From positions 62,001 to 126,000 of the forward strand of contig NZ_RHNP01000001.1 of NCBI RefSeq assembly GCF_003950295.1: DNA of 64,000 nucleotides, read 5' to 3'. Made by a program: the position numbers and the translations under genes. A model generated the notes under the pieces. It saw only the letters and a program-made list of their open reading frames with translations, was not told the origin of the DNA and did no database searches. This DNA is from Loigolactobacillus iwatensis (GTDB taxonomy: Bacteria; Bacillota; Bacilli; Lactobacillales; Lactobacillaceae). Of the stretch, positions 1 to 7,511 are shown piece by piece; position 1 is the stretch's first letter; each line of letters begins with the position of its first letter.

Positions 1-651
1 GACCAGGCAAATGTTTGGACGAACACAGCAGGTTTTTCGCTAATCGCAATTAATAGTTCAGAACCGTTGCTGGCAGTAAAGCCCGGTGGCCCACGGTTCA
101 CATTTATCGGTGATTCTATTACTGCTGGTTGCTGGGTTGCCGGCAAAACACCTGCAATTGACTATCGTGCTGAAACTAGCTACGCCGCTTTAACCGCCGA
201 ATATTTCGGCGCGCTTGATCAGCGAATTGCTTATAGTGCCGCTGGAATTTGTCGGCCTGGTCAAGGCCACGTTCCAAGCGCGCTTGACTTTTATAACAAA
301 ATTAATTCGACAACGATGTGCCCAGTTCCCGCAAGCGATCTAATCATCATTAACCTTGGCACTAACGATTGGCGACTTGAGCAAGTACAAGTTAAACGGG
401 CCTTTGCTAAACTTTTAGATAACCTATGCCACCAATTTTCCCGGTCGCGCTTAGTCATTTTAATTTCCTTTAGCCAACGCTGTGCACCAACTATCCGGCA
501 AGTTGGGCGTCACTACCAGGTGCAAATCATTGAAACTTCAGCTTGGAATTTGACCTATACGGATCAAGTTCACCTTGATCAAAATGGCTCACAAATGGCT
601 GCACAATGTTTAGTAGCAGCACTTCAACATAAATTTAAGTTTTTACAGTAA
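1..651 (+). CDS. SGNH/GDSL-family esterase, 5'-truncated by the window edge
   Basis: The reading frame is open from base 1, so the true N-terminus lies outside the window; the TTG at 67 is internal and not the start. Visible SGNH blocks are FIGDSITAG (nucleophile Ser in block I), GTND (block III) and a C-terminal DQVHLD with the Asp-x-x-His pair (block V), so a complete catalytic triad is present. The family hydrolyses ester bonds in lipids, acylated sugars or cell-wall acetyl groups; the substrate cannot be told here. The sequence upstream of block I (residues reading NTAGFSLIAI) suggests an N-terminal beta-sandwich domain as in two-domain bacterial acylhydrolases, an inference. The stop codon overlaps the ribosome binding site of the glycerate kinase gene 13 bp downstream, so the two are probably cotranscribed. 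Confidence 0.85.
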   Translation, partial: DQANVWTNTAGFSLIAINSSEPLLAVKPGGPRFTFIGDSITAGCWVAGKTPAIDYRAETSYAALTAEYFGALDQRIAYSAAGICRPGQGHVPSALDFYNKINSTTMCPVPASDLIIINLGTNDWRLEQVQVKRAFAKLLDNLCHQFSRSRLVILISFSQRCAPTIRQVGRHYQVQIIETSAWNLTYTDQVHLDQNGSQMAAQCLVAALQHKFKFLQ

Positions 652-664
652 GGAGTATTTCTAG

Positions 665-1783
665 ATGACAAATATTTTAATTGCGGCTGACTCGTTTAAA
701 GGCAGTGCGACTTCTCAAGAAATTGGTAATTACATCCAAACTGGCATCCAACGTTTGGCCCCCAATGTTTCTACCACCATTTTACCAGTTGCTGATGGCG
801 GTGAAGGCACCTTGGCAAGCCTTTTAAAGCAAGGTGGTACTTTAGAAACAGCGACGGTTACTGGTCCGTTGGGAAAATCCGTAACTGCAAACTACGGCCG
901 CTTAGATAATAAGACGGCCATTATTGAAGTCGCGCAAGTCCTAGGCCTTCCACTAGTTGGTCCAATTAAAAAACCATTTCAGGCAACCAGCTTTGGTCTC
1001 GGTGAATTAATCAAACTCGTTTTGAAACAGGATGTTCAACGCATTTACATTGCACTAGGGGGTAGCGCAATCAATGATGCTGGTCTTGGAATGTTGCAAG
1101 CACTTGGTGGTCATTTCACTGACAAATACGGACAAGAAGTTGGCCCGGGACTGACTGGCCTACAACAATTAGCCCAAATTGATTTAAGCCAACTTGATCC
1201 GCGCCTTCAACAAATCACAATTACCGGCCTCAGTGATGTGACAAATCCCCTCACCGGTAAAAATGGTGCTACTTTTGTTTATGGCCGCCAAAAAGGCCTG
1301 ACGCGGGAACAACTACCACAATGTGATCAACTAGTGGCCAACTTTGCTAAACTTGCAAGCCGCGCGACAAACACACAAAAACAGGCCATCCCTGGAGCTG
1401 GGGCCGCTGGTGGCCTTGGTTTTGCTCTACTTACGTTCACTCACGCTACCTTAAGATCAGGGGCACAGGAAATTCTCCGCTTACTTGATTTTAAAACGGC
1501 AGCCAGTACCGCCGATCTGGTAATCACCGGTGAAGGCCGGATGGATGGCCAATCACAAAATGGTAAGTTACCACTAATTGTTAGTCAAATCGCTAAAGAG
1601 TTCCAAAAGCCAGTCATCGCAATTGTCGGTAGTCGTGCGTTCGACCTCAAACAACCAACAACCATTGATTTGATCATTAGCACTGTTATTGAACCACAAA
1701 GCTTAGAAAAAACGATTGCGCAAACAAAGTCGCTTGTGACTTTGGCCGGTGAAAACGCCTGGCGTGCTTTTAATCTTAAGTAA
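665..1783 (+). CDS. glxK: Glycerate kinase (GarK/GlxK type I)
   Basis: A 372-residue protein of the usual length for type I glycerate kinases, which phosphorylate D-glycerate with ATP and feed it into lower glycolysis. Family motifs visible: ADSFKGSATSQE near residue 8, ADGGEGT near 43, GGSAINDAG near 136 and VITGEGRMDGQS near 286. The ATG at 665 follows an AAGGAG at 650-655 that overlaps the stop codon of the upstream esterase, pointing to translational coupling. Type I enzymes make 2- or 3-phosphoglycerate depending on subgroup, which cannot be decided by eye. Confidence 0.93.
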   Translation: MTNILIAADSFKGSATSQEIGNYIQTGIQRLAPNVSTTILPVADGGEGTLASLLKQGGTLETATVTGPLGKSVTANYGRLDNKTAIIEVAQVLGLPLVGPIKKPFQATSFGLGELIKLVLKQDVQRIYIALGGSAINDAGLGMLQALGGHFTDKYGQEVGPGLTGLQQLAQIDLSQLDPRLQQITITGLSDVTNPLTGKNGATFVYGRQKGLTREQLPQCDQLVANFAKLASRATNTQKQAIPGAGAAGGLGFALLTFTHATLRSGAQEILRLLDFKTAASTADLVITGEGRMDGQSQNGKLPLIVSQIAKEFQKPVIAIVGSRAFDLKQPTTIDLIISTVIEPQSLEKTIAQTKSLVTLAGENAWRAFNLK

Positions 1784-1802
1784 CATCTTTAGGTTAATTT
1801 AC

Positions 1803-1830
1803 TTGAACTCACAATTAAATTGTGTAAAAT
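1803..1830 (+). promoter_or_regulatory. OhrR autoregulatory promoter with palindromic operator
   Basis: A -35 TTGAAC (1803-1808) and a -10 TAAAAT (1825-1830) are 16 bp apart. The spacer holds a perfect 15-nt palindrome, CACAATTAAATTGTG (1810-1824). It differs only at its two end bases from the known B. subtilis ohrA operator core TACAATTAAATTGTA. This places the OhrR site where bound repressor would block RNA polymerase and rules out a start codon at 1820. Confidence 0.8.
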
Positions 1831-1870
1831 TGACTTTAAGTATAATTTATTTAAAAAGGAGCTTCGGCTA

Positions 1871-2329
1871 ATGACTGAACCAATCTTGCTTGATGAACAA
1901 CTGTGCTTTGCTGTTTACCGAGCCCAAAAACAATTCAATAAATATTACACGTTCGCGTTGGCTCCATTTCAGTTAACTTACCCCCAGTACATTGTGCTAC
2001 TAACACTTTGGGAGCATAAAACGTTAACGGTTAACGATCTTGGCCACTACCTTCATCTTGATAGTGGTACACTAACGCCACTTCTAAAACGTTTAGAAAA
2101 GGATGGTTGGGTCAACCGCAAACGTGATAAAGTTGATGAACGGCGGGTTATTATCACGTTAACTGCTAAGGCGCAACAACAACGTAATGTTATTTTTGAC
2201 CGTGTTAATAGCTGCCAAGAAAAATTAGGCTTTAGTTACGATGAATATAAACAACTCATGACTGCTGCTAACCAAATTACCGAGCACTTGACTAACTTCA
2301 CTAATAAGGCGACAACTTTACAGCATTAA
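1871..2329 (+). CDS. ohrR: OhrR-type MarR regulator, organic hydroperoxide sensor
   Basis: A 152-residue winged-helix repressor. The start is ATG 1871, seven bases after AAAAGGAGC; earlier in-frame codons fall in the promoter. The N-terminus reads LDEQLCFAVYRAQ followed by LTYPQYIVLL, the signature of OhrR proteins of the single-cysteine class; Cys12 is the predicted sensor that is oxidised by organic hydroperoxides. The DNA-binding region DSGTLTPLLKRLEKDGW plus the wing KVDERRVIIT follows. An OhrR-like operator lies in its own promoter, supporting autoregulation. The usual partner ohr (an OsmC-fold peroxidase) is not in this window, so the rest of the regulon is elsewhere. The gene is isolated by a strong terminator at 2338-2382. 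Confidence 0.88.
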   Translation: MTEPILLDEQLCFAVYRAQKQFNKYYTFALAPFQLTYPQYIVLLTLWEHKTLTVNDLGHYLHLDSGTLTPLLKRLEKDGWVNRKRDKVDERRVIITLTAKAQQQRNVIFDRVNSCQEKLGFSYDEYKQLMTAANQITEHLTNFTNKATTLQH

Positions 2330-2337
2330 ATTTAATC

Positions 2338-2382
2338 AAATACGGGATAGCCAATGGAACAAGCCATTGCTGTCCCGTATTT
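2338..2382 (+). terminator. Terminator of ohrR
   Basis: A long hairpin: AAATACGGGATAG...CAATGG pairs with CCATTG..CTGTCCCGTATTT around a short AACAAG loop, nine bases after the ohrR stop. It separates ohrR from the hydrolase gene and overlaps the first in-frame ATG of that gene, so that codon is not its start. Confidence 0.75.
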
Positions 2383-2443
2383 GAATTACTTGCCGTGTTA
2401 CATTTTAAGATGCTTATATTCGTTTCACCAAAGAAGGCCGATT

Positions 2444-3289
2444 ATGTTCAAAAAAATTTTTGCCGGGCTGTTTATTGTTTGCTTATTAACCTTGACGGGC
2501 TACTCACTTTACGTTGATCATACAGCGACCAACCAACCGCAAACACCAACCACGATTAATAAGGACTTCCAAGCATCCGCAACCCCCACGCTTTTCGTTC
2601 ACGGCTGGTTAGGTGGTGGCTTCACCTTTAATCCAATGATCAACCAATTGGCCGCCAAGCATGCTGGTGGTAAAGTCATGACTGTAACTGTTAGTACAAC
2701 CGGCCCAATTAATTATTACGGTCATTTAAATAAAAAAATGGCTAACCCAATTATTCAGATCGTTTTTAAGCGCAATTCCAGCTTCTACCGTCAAGAAGCA
2801 CATTGGCTGCAGCAAATCCTTGTGACGTTACACAAACGCTATGGTGTCACTAGCTATAATGCTGTTGGCCATTCTTGGGGTGGCAACGCACTTGTCAACC
2901 AGCTTTTATTGGATTCCAACGCAAGTACACCAAAATTGCACACCTTAGTTTTACTTGGTGCACCAATTGATGGCGCCATGCACGAAGGGACTCCTTTCGC
3001 AACCAATAATCGGCCAACGCGCCAATCCAAAAACTACCGCCGTTTAGTGGCTCGCAAATCCGTGTTGAAACGTAATCGAGCAATTCGGATTTTCAACGTT
3101 TACAGTACTTTAGACGGTAAATTAACAGATGGTGCCGGTGCCAATACTCAAGCTCAAGCAATGCGCTATCTCGTGCAAGGCCAGGTTGAACACTATCAAG
3201 AACAAAAGTTAGCCGATCTAACCCACAGTCAGTTGCACTCAAAAGGTACCGTGACCAATCTTATTGCTCACGACTTGTGGCAGCATTGA
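2444..3289 (+). CDS. Membrane-anchored alpha/beta hydrolase, DUF915 family (paralogue 1)
   Basis: A 281-residue protein from ATG 2444 (weak AAGAAGG at 2431); the earlier ATG at 2354 sits in the ohrR terminator. Residues 1-25 form one hydrophobic segment after MFKK, giving an N-terminal membrane anchor with the catalytic domain outside. The hydrolase features are FVHGWLGGG (oxyanion region), VGHSWGGN with the nucleophile Ser, an Asp in STLDGKLTDGAG, and His in the C-terminal SQLHSKGT region. DUF915 proteins are lactobacillar/listerial surface hydrolases of unknown substrate. Two further paralogues occur at 7512 and 11274. It appears monocistronic, between terminators at 2338-2382 and 3338-3376. 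Confidence 0.87.
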   Translation: MFKKIFAGLFIVCLLTLTGYSLYVDHTATNQPQTPTTINKDFQASATPTLFVHGWLGGGFTFNPMINQLAAKHAGGKVMTVTVSTTGPINYYGHLNKKMANPIIQIVFKRNSSFYRQEAHWLQQILVTLHKRYGVTSYNAVGHSWGGNALVNQLLLDSNASTPKLHTLVLLGAPIDGAMHEGTPFATNNRPTRQSKNYRRLVARKSVLKRNRAIRIFNVYSTLDGKLTDGAGANTQAQAMRYLVQGQVEHYQEQKLADLTHSQLHSKGTVTNLIAHDLWQH

Positions 3290-3337
3290 TCAACGTCGTA
3301 AAAATTAATTAACTTGTAAAATCTAAATAACTACATT

Positions 3338-3376
3338 AAGTGTGCCTGCAGCTGTAAAATCTGGGCACTTTATTTT
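3338..3376 (+). terminator. Terminator of the DUF915 hydrolase
   Basis: AAGTGTGCC (3338-3346) pairs with GGGCACTT (3363-3370), followed by TATTTT, about 50 bp after the stop codon. Confidence 0.65.
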
Positions 3377-3448
3377 GGTACGCGCTAGTCTACTGCTGTA
3401 ATATTCGGCCGCCAATTCGTAAAGTAGGCCGTTATTTTTCGCATTAAT

Positions 3449-3477
3449 TTAACAATTAATCCAAAATCAGGTAAACT
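3449..3477 (+). promoter_or_regulatory. Predicted promoter
   Basis: TTAACA (3449-3454) and TAAACT (3472-3477) separated by exactly 17 bp, about 57 bp before the following start codon. Confidence 0.5.
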
Positions 3478-3533
3478 ATTAGAAAAGCCGAACTTAAAAG
3501 GCTAAAAATAAACATAAAAATGAGGTGGCAAAG

Positions 3534-4025
3534 GTGGCAGAATTAACGATCAGCCAACTAGCAGATTATTTAGAAGAAAACAGTGACGCAATCAAGGCCG
3601 GTGATGAGTCATTTAACGCCGCACAAATTTATCAAGCAATTGATAGTCTTGCTATTTTACAAAAACCCATTCAAGATTATTTTGCAATGAGCGAAGATAG
3701 TTATTACGACAGTGAATCCGACCACTTATTAACCTTACAAAATGGGCAACAACCATTAGGTGACTTAAGTGATCGCGTTATCGTAACCCATACAGATGGC
3801 GCAGTAACAGACGGTGAATTGAACTATACGTACGCACACGAAAATGTGGTTGCAACTGACTACGATGTTCAAACCGACTTGCACATTTTAACTTACGGCT
3901 TTGAAGTTGTTGGTGCAACTGATCAGTTAGATCATAAGTTAGTTCAAAAAACTTTGGCTAAAGATGCTGTTTTAAGTTTTGGTCTTGCTGCTCACGCCAT
4001 TGAAAAATGGGCGGCTACTAAATAA
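3534..4025 (+). CDS. Unrecognised cytoplasmic protein, 163 aa
   Basis: Acidic, soluble-looking protein without a signal peptide or membrane segment and without a motif I recognise. I start it at GTG 3534, which has GAGGTGG (3522-3528) at good spacing; the upstream GTG at 3525 is part of that ribosome binding site. It opens with a helical region (ELTISQLADYLEENSDAIKAG) and is followed by a beta-rich middle with repeated Asp/Thr. It is monocistronic: a promoter lies at 3449-3477 and a very strong terminator at 4049-4101. No function is proposed. Confidence 0.75.
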   Translation: MAELTISQLADYLEENSDAIKAGDESFNAAQIYQAIDSLAILQKPIQDYFAMSEDSYYDSESDHLLTLQNGQQPLGDLSDRVIVTHTDGAVTDGELNYTYAHENVVATDYDVQTDLHILTYGFEVVGATDQLDHKLVQKTLAKDAVLSFGLAAHAIEKWAATK

Positions 4026-4048
4026 GTGTTCATTTCTAGTGAAAATAA

Positions 4049-4101
4049 AAAATGAGGGGTTACCGACAAGTTGATTGTCCGTGGCCCCTCATTTTAATTT
4101 T
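4049..4101 (+). terminator. Strong terminator
   Basis: AAAATGAGGGG (4049-4059) pairs perfectly with CCCCTCATTTT (4085-4095), with an inner GACAA/TTGTC stem, then TAATTTT. Confidence 0.85.
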
Positions 4102-4146
4102 ACGGATACTAAAAAATCTAAGCCGACTTGAACCAAACTGCTCTAA

Positions 4147-4316
4147 TGGGAGTAGGGCCAAAGTCGGTTTTAAGTTTACTGCGTAACGTAAGCTAATTTA
4201 ATAACTGTACTATAAATTAGCTGTAGTTAGGCACGTGAACCCAGACTTTTGGCCCATGTTCTAGAGTAATGATCAAAAATAATAAGAGACCAGGATTTTT
4301 ATCCCGGCCTCTATTC
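4147..4316. repeat. Intergenic repeat family 1, copy a (full length, uninterrupted)
   Basis: Read on the minus strand it begins with a GGCCGGGAT...ATCCTGGTC stem, then CTCTAGAACATGGGCC, AAAAGTCTGGGTTCACGTG, CCTAACTACAGC, a second stem (CTAATTTA...TTAAATTAG) and TTACGTTACGCAGTAAAC, ending in a CCGACTTTGGCCC arm. The same blocks recur at 16895, 24185-24545, 33245 and 51948. It also supplies a terminator-like hairpin downstream of the minus-strand cupin gene. Confidence 0.75.
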
Positions 4317-4607
4317 TGCCAATTTATAATGAATCATGATTACATCACTATCTTCTAAAGCCTCTAAGCGGTGGGCCTCATTAGGTAACATGACAACAAC
4401 TTTTCCAGGGTAAATTTCAGTTTTATCGTTGGCCGTCGCAAAGACCACCCGCCCGTGAACAGGAACAACCGTCACAGTCATAGCCGATTTTTGCATTGGG
4501 ATAACTGTTTGCCCTGCCAAGTGTAAGTGAGTAATCACCTGCTTTTTCTCTTTTAATAAAGGTTCTGCTTGCGTGTCTAACTGGTCATTTGCCAGTAAGA
4601 TTTTCAT
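4311..4607 (-). CDS. Small cupin-fold protein
   Basis: A 98-residue single-domain protein whose sequence fits a cupin barrel: LHLAGQTVIPMQKSAMTVTVVPVHGRVVFA (motif-1-like, given here only as a description of the first sheet) and later PGKVVVMLPNEAHRLEALEDSDVI (motif-2-like with a His). The start is ATG 4607, nine bases after GAGGAG; the longer frame to 4649 has no ribosome binding site. Such small cupins often bind a metal or small ligand, but only some metal-ligand positions look conserved here, so enzymatic activity is uncertain. Confidence 0.68.
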   Translation of the reverse strand: MKILLANDQLDTQAEPLLKEKKQVITHLHLAGQTVIPMQKSAMTVTVVPVHGRVVFATANDKTEIYPGKVVVMLPNEAHRLEALEDSDVIMIHYKLAE

Positions 4608-4649
4608 GATGCTAGGCTCCTCGTTAATTGATTTAAAAGCTATCTTCAT

Positions 4650-5004
4650 TTATTTAGAATGAAATCACCCTTATCATACGCTTTCAAAACATAATTTTCA
4701 CCTTTAGTTTTAAAAGCACGGGCCAAAAATTATTGTTGCAAATACCTTCATACAACTGCAAAATATTAATCAACTAGAAAGTTATCCGTAAATTAACTTT
4801 TACTAATATTTTCTGATTACTTTGGCCTAAATGTGCTTGAAAAAGCAATCTTTCAACCATTCTCTAGCCTTACTTAAGCTTACTTTATTGAAGAACGGCA
4901 TAAACTTATTTTTCTGGTAAACCTTTGGTAACCTATAAGCACCCTTATAAAATAGAATTAGAACACTTTTTCGAACCGTACCCGGTCACTTTTTTGGTAT
5001 TAAA
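4650..5004. other. Intergenic region with a family-2-like repeat remnant
   Basis: No gene is visible. The stretch from about 4778 to 4870 contains TATTTTCTGATTACTTTGG, AATGTGCTTGAAAAAGC and TTTCAACCATTCTCTAG. It resembles the middle of intergenic repeat family 2 seen also at 13064 and 42170. Confidence 0.45.
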
Positions 5005-5229
5005 TTAAGAAACGCCTACACGCTCTAATAAATGTTTGGTTTTCAAAAATAAGCGTTTAATTCGAATCGCTATCTGCAGTAGAAGAGTCAGAAAATTACC
5101 AATAAATGTGATTATGATCCCACCTAAAAAAATAATAGCAGAAATAAACCATTCAAATAAAATACCCGCCGAAACGTAAACTACTCCGGCTGCTATAAGA
5201 ATCAATAGTACAAGTGCAATCGTATCCAT
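5005..5229 (-). CDS. Small membrane protein, two predicted helices
   Basis: A 74-residue protein started at ATG 5229, which follows AGGGGGT with nine bases between; the upstream ATG at 5259 lacks a ribosome binding site. Two long hydrophobic segments (about residues 3-25 and 27-52) precede a basic, amphipathic tail (IRIKRLFLKTKHLLERV), so the C-terminus is probably cytoplasmic. No family is recognised and its flanking genes give no hint. Confidence 0.65.
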   Translation of the reverse strand: MDTIALVLLILIAAGVVYVSAGILFEWFISAIIFLGGIIITFIGNFLTLLLQIAIRIKRLFLKTKHLLERVGVS

Positions 5230-5405
5230 TTTAAGTTGACCCCCTATCTGCATTAACAAATTCAGTATAACGCGAAATTAACTAATAGTAACATAAAGCG
5301 CTTATTCTGACTACTACCTCTAATCTAAAACTAATCAGAATAACGTGTGATCAGTAAGAATTTTTAATTGTAAAGTAGCATTTAACCACTTTTTTCAAAC
5401 GTACA

Positions 5406-5750
5406 TTAACTACTTTTAACTGGCTTTTTAACTAGCGGTCGTAAGTTTAAAACGACAACACCTGCAATCACTAACAAAAAGCCAGCCAACTTAATTAAGG
5501 TCACTGATTCATGAAGAAACACAACGCCAATAATGGCAGTTAAGGCCGTCCCGCCGCCGGACCAAATTGCATAACCAGTGCTTAAGGCAATTTTTTCCAA
5601 GGCTAGCGATAAACTATAAAGTGAAATAAAATAAGCTACGATGCCAAGGACAGAAGGCACCAATACTGTAAATCCCTGTGCATATTTCATCATGGCCGTT
5701 CCAAAGATTTCGCCAAAAATAGAAACAACTAAAGCCAAATAAGAGCGCAC
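5406..5750 (-). CDS. SMR-family efflux subunit (second of a pair)
   Basis: A 114-residue four-helix protein of the small multidrug resistance family. The essential membrane-embedded Glu is at position 14 (VSIFGEIFGTAMMK), and the TM3 loop motif appears as GYAIWSGGGTA. It starts with GTG 5750 behind GGGGTGA and lies 15 bp after the stop of the partner SMR gene. Paired SMR genes generally encode heterodimers (EbrAB, YkkCD types) that export cationic compounds by proton exchange. I found no guanidine riboswitch upstream, so a guanidinium exporter role is not supported. The C-terminus is slightly longer and basic (RPLVKKPVKSS). Confidence 0.88.
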   Translation of the reverse strand: MRSYLALVVSIFGEIFGTAMMKYAQGFTVLVPSVLGIVAYFISLYSLSLALEKIALSTGYAIWSGGGTALTAIIGVVFLHESVTLIKLAGFLLVIAGVVVLNLRPLVKKPVKSS

Positions 5751-5765
5751 TTAAATCACCCCTTT

Positions 5766-6080
5766 TTATAAATTAAGAAGTATGGCACCAGCAATAATTA
5801 AAAGAACACCGATAATTTTATTGCGTGTTACTGCTTCTTTGTAAAGAACAACGCCTAATACTGAAGTAAACAGTGTGCCAATGCCGGCCCATAACGCGTA
5901 AGCCACACCCAATTGCAATTGCTCTAGCGCAACTGATAACAAGAAAAAGGTTATCCCGTAACCAACAATAACTATTAGAGTTGGCCCTAACCGTTTAAAA
6001 CCATCCGTCATTTTCAAAAGTGAGCTACTCACAATCTCAGCCAAAATGGCAACGGCCAAATAACCGTATGCTAAAAGCAT
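5766..6080 (-). CDS. SMR-family efflux subunit (first of a pair)
   Basis: A 104-residue protein, the canonical SMR length, from ATG 6080 preceded by GGGAGGTGGC. The conserved Glu is at position 15 (AVAILAEIVSSSLLK) and the TM3 motif is AYALWAGIGT. With the gene immediately downstream it would form a heterodimeric exporter. A plausible promoter is at 6145-6174. Substrate is unknown; quaternary ammonium or dye export is the family norm. Confidence 0.88.
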   Translation of the reverse strand: MLLAYGYLAVAILAEIVSSSLLKMTDGFKRLGPTLIVIVGYGITFFLLSVALEQLQLGVAYALWAGIGTLFTSVLGVVLYKEAVTRNKIIGVLLIIAGAILLNL

Positions 6081-6144
6081 TAAGCCACCTCCCAACATAA
6101 ATTTGGCTCACTCATCGTTTGGTCAATAAATTTACCCAATGTCT

Positions 6145-6174
6145 GGTATACCACAAAATAATCCCAATACTCAA
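6145..6174 (-). promoter_or_regulatory. Predicted promoter of the SMR pair
   Basis: On the minus strand TTGAGT, 18 bp, TATACC. Moderate match only. Confidence 0.35.
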
Positions 6175-6239
6175 GCTTGTCACCACTAAACTTAATGATC
6201 ATAATAGTGATACAAAACAAAAAGGAATGACACAATATA

Positions 6240-6734
6240 ATGCAAATTAATTTTCGAATTGCCCAACAAAAAGATCTCCCTTTTATTGTACAAACTTACA
6301 ATCAAACAATTCCTGGACGCCAGGCCACCGCAGATGTTGAACCCGTTACCGTGGAAGAACGGCAAACTTGGTTTGATAGCTACAATGAGCGGCGACCAAT
6401 TTGGCTAATAGAAAGTAATTCTCAACCTGCTGGCTGGATTGCACTTGAGGATTTTTATGGTCGTCCGGCTTACCGACACACAGTTGAACTAAGCCTTTAC
6501 ATTGCCGATGGGTTTCGCGGCCAGCACTTAGGCCAAAAATCCCTAGAATTTGTGGAAGGCCAATGTCCCGCATTAAAGATTAACACGATTGTTACTTTCA
6601 TTTTTGGGCACAACAAACCAAGTTTGAGCCTTTTTAAGAAAAACGGTTTCGTTACTTGGGGGCACTTACCGCGCGTTGCTGAGATGGATAAGATTGAGCG
6701 CGATTTGGATATTCTTGGCAAACGAATTTACTAG
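6240..6734 (+). CDS. GNAT acetyltransferase, phosphinothricin-acetyltransferase-like
   Basis: A 164-residue single GNAT domain. The N-terminus (FRIAQQKDLPFIVQTYNQTIPGRQATAD) resembles Pat/YncA-type acetyltransferases, and the acetyl-CoA pyrophosphate loop region reads DGFRGQHLGQKSLEFV. It is followed by the FGHNKPSLSLFKKNGF motif common to the family. ATG 6240 follows AAAGGAA. The family acetylates small amines or amino acids such as methionine sulfoximine; the real substrate is unknown. It is divergent from the SMR pair and may share its control region. Confidence 0.82.
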   Translation: MQINFRIAQQKDLPFIVQTYNQTIPGRQATADVEPVTVEERQTWFDSYNERRPIWLIESNSQPAGWIALEDFYGRPAYRHTVELSLYIADGFRGQHLGQKSLEFVEGQCPALKINTIVTFIFGHNKPSLSLFKKNGFVTWGHLPRVAEMDKIERDLDILGKRIY

Positions 6735-6850
6735 TCACTAAAATGGCGACCTAAAAACTATTCATTGTACGCATTCTGTAACAAAATTAGTTTTAAACGT
6801 GCTACAAATTACACATCTTCATAGATAATCGCGGACTACTAATCATTAAA

Positions 6851-6880
6851 TTGAATTATTTTAAAGAAATAAGTTATAAT
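6851..6880 (+). promoter_or_regulatory. Predicted promoter of the UspA gene
   Basis: TTGAAT (6851-6856) and a consensus TATAAT (6875-6880), 18 bp apart, 45 bp before the start codon. Confidence 0.55.
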
Positions 6881-6924
6881 TAGATCGTAAGTTAGATGAA
6901 TTCGATCCAGAAAGTGAGGTTTTC

Positions 6925-7404
6925 ATGATGCTACAAGAATATCAAAATATCTTGGTTCCAGTCGATGGTTCAACTGAGGCCGAGTTGGCCCTCGACAAGG
7001 CAGTCGCCGTTGCTCAACGAAATAACGCACACTTGGATCTTTTAAATGTGCTTGATACTAAACAGTACAGCTATAACTACGCTGGGCTTGTTGACGGTGA
7101 TGTTATTTACAGAATGTCAGAGGACGCACAAAATTATTTAAAGAAATTAACTGACAAGATTAGCACCGACCAGCACTTTGATGACATTGATATTCACGTT
7201 CGTTTTGGTAATCCTAAAAATGTTATTTCAAAGGATTTTCCGGAAGAACACCATAATGATCTCATTATGATTGGTGCTACAGGCCTCAATGCAGTCGAAC
7301 GAATGCTGGTGGGCTCAGTAACTGAATACGTTAATCGCAATGCACTGACTGACGTTTTAGTCGTTAAAACGAAGCTAGATAATGTCACTGCACTCGAAAA
7401 GTAA
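6925..7404 (+). CDS. Universal stress protein UspA family
   Basis: A 159-residue single Usp domain. It opens with YQNILVPVDGSTEAELALDKA and carries the ATP-binding signature G-x2-G-x9-G-S at its C-terminal side (GATGLNAVERMLVGSVTE), so it belongs to the nucleotide-binding class. ATG 6925 follows GTGAGG; an adjacent ATG at 6928 is an alternative. The gene stands alone between its own promoter and a strong terminator. Usp proteins of this class are stress- and stationary-phase factors; no specific partner is indicated. Confidence 0.9.
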   Translation: MMLQEYQNILVPVDGSTEAELALDKAVAVAQRNNAHLDLLNVLDTKQYSYNYAGLVDGDVIYRMSEDAQNYLKKLTDKISTDQHFDDIDIHVRFGNPKNVISKDFPEEHHNDLIMIGATGLNAVERMLVGSVTEYVNRNALTDVLVVKTKLDNVTALEK

Positions 7405-7410
7405 TAAATA

Positions 7411-7458
7411 AAGGCGGCTGAAATCTGAAAGTAATACTCAGATTCCAGACGCCTTTTT
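7411..7458 (+). terminator. Terminator of the UspA gene
   Basis: AAGGCGGCTGAAATCTGA pairs with TCAGATTCCAGACGCCTT, then a T run; located seven bases after the stop codon. Confidence 0.8.
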
Positions 7459-7511
7459 GCCGCACATTAATTAATGCGACCTAATCACCGTTGAACTAGT
7501 TAATTATTTTA

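Noticed and set aside
2354-2443. Upstream ATG for the first DUF915 hydrolase
   Set aside because: It sits in the ohrR terminator, and the resulting N-terminus would precede the membrane anchor with unrelated sequence.
6098-6240. Guanidine riboswitch before the SMR pair
   Set aside because: None of the conserved ykkC motif blocks could be found, so guanidine export is not supported.
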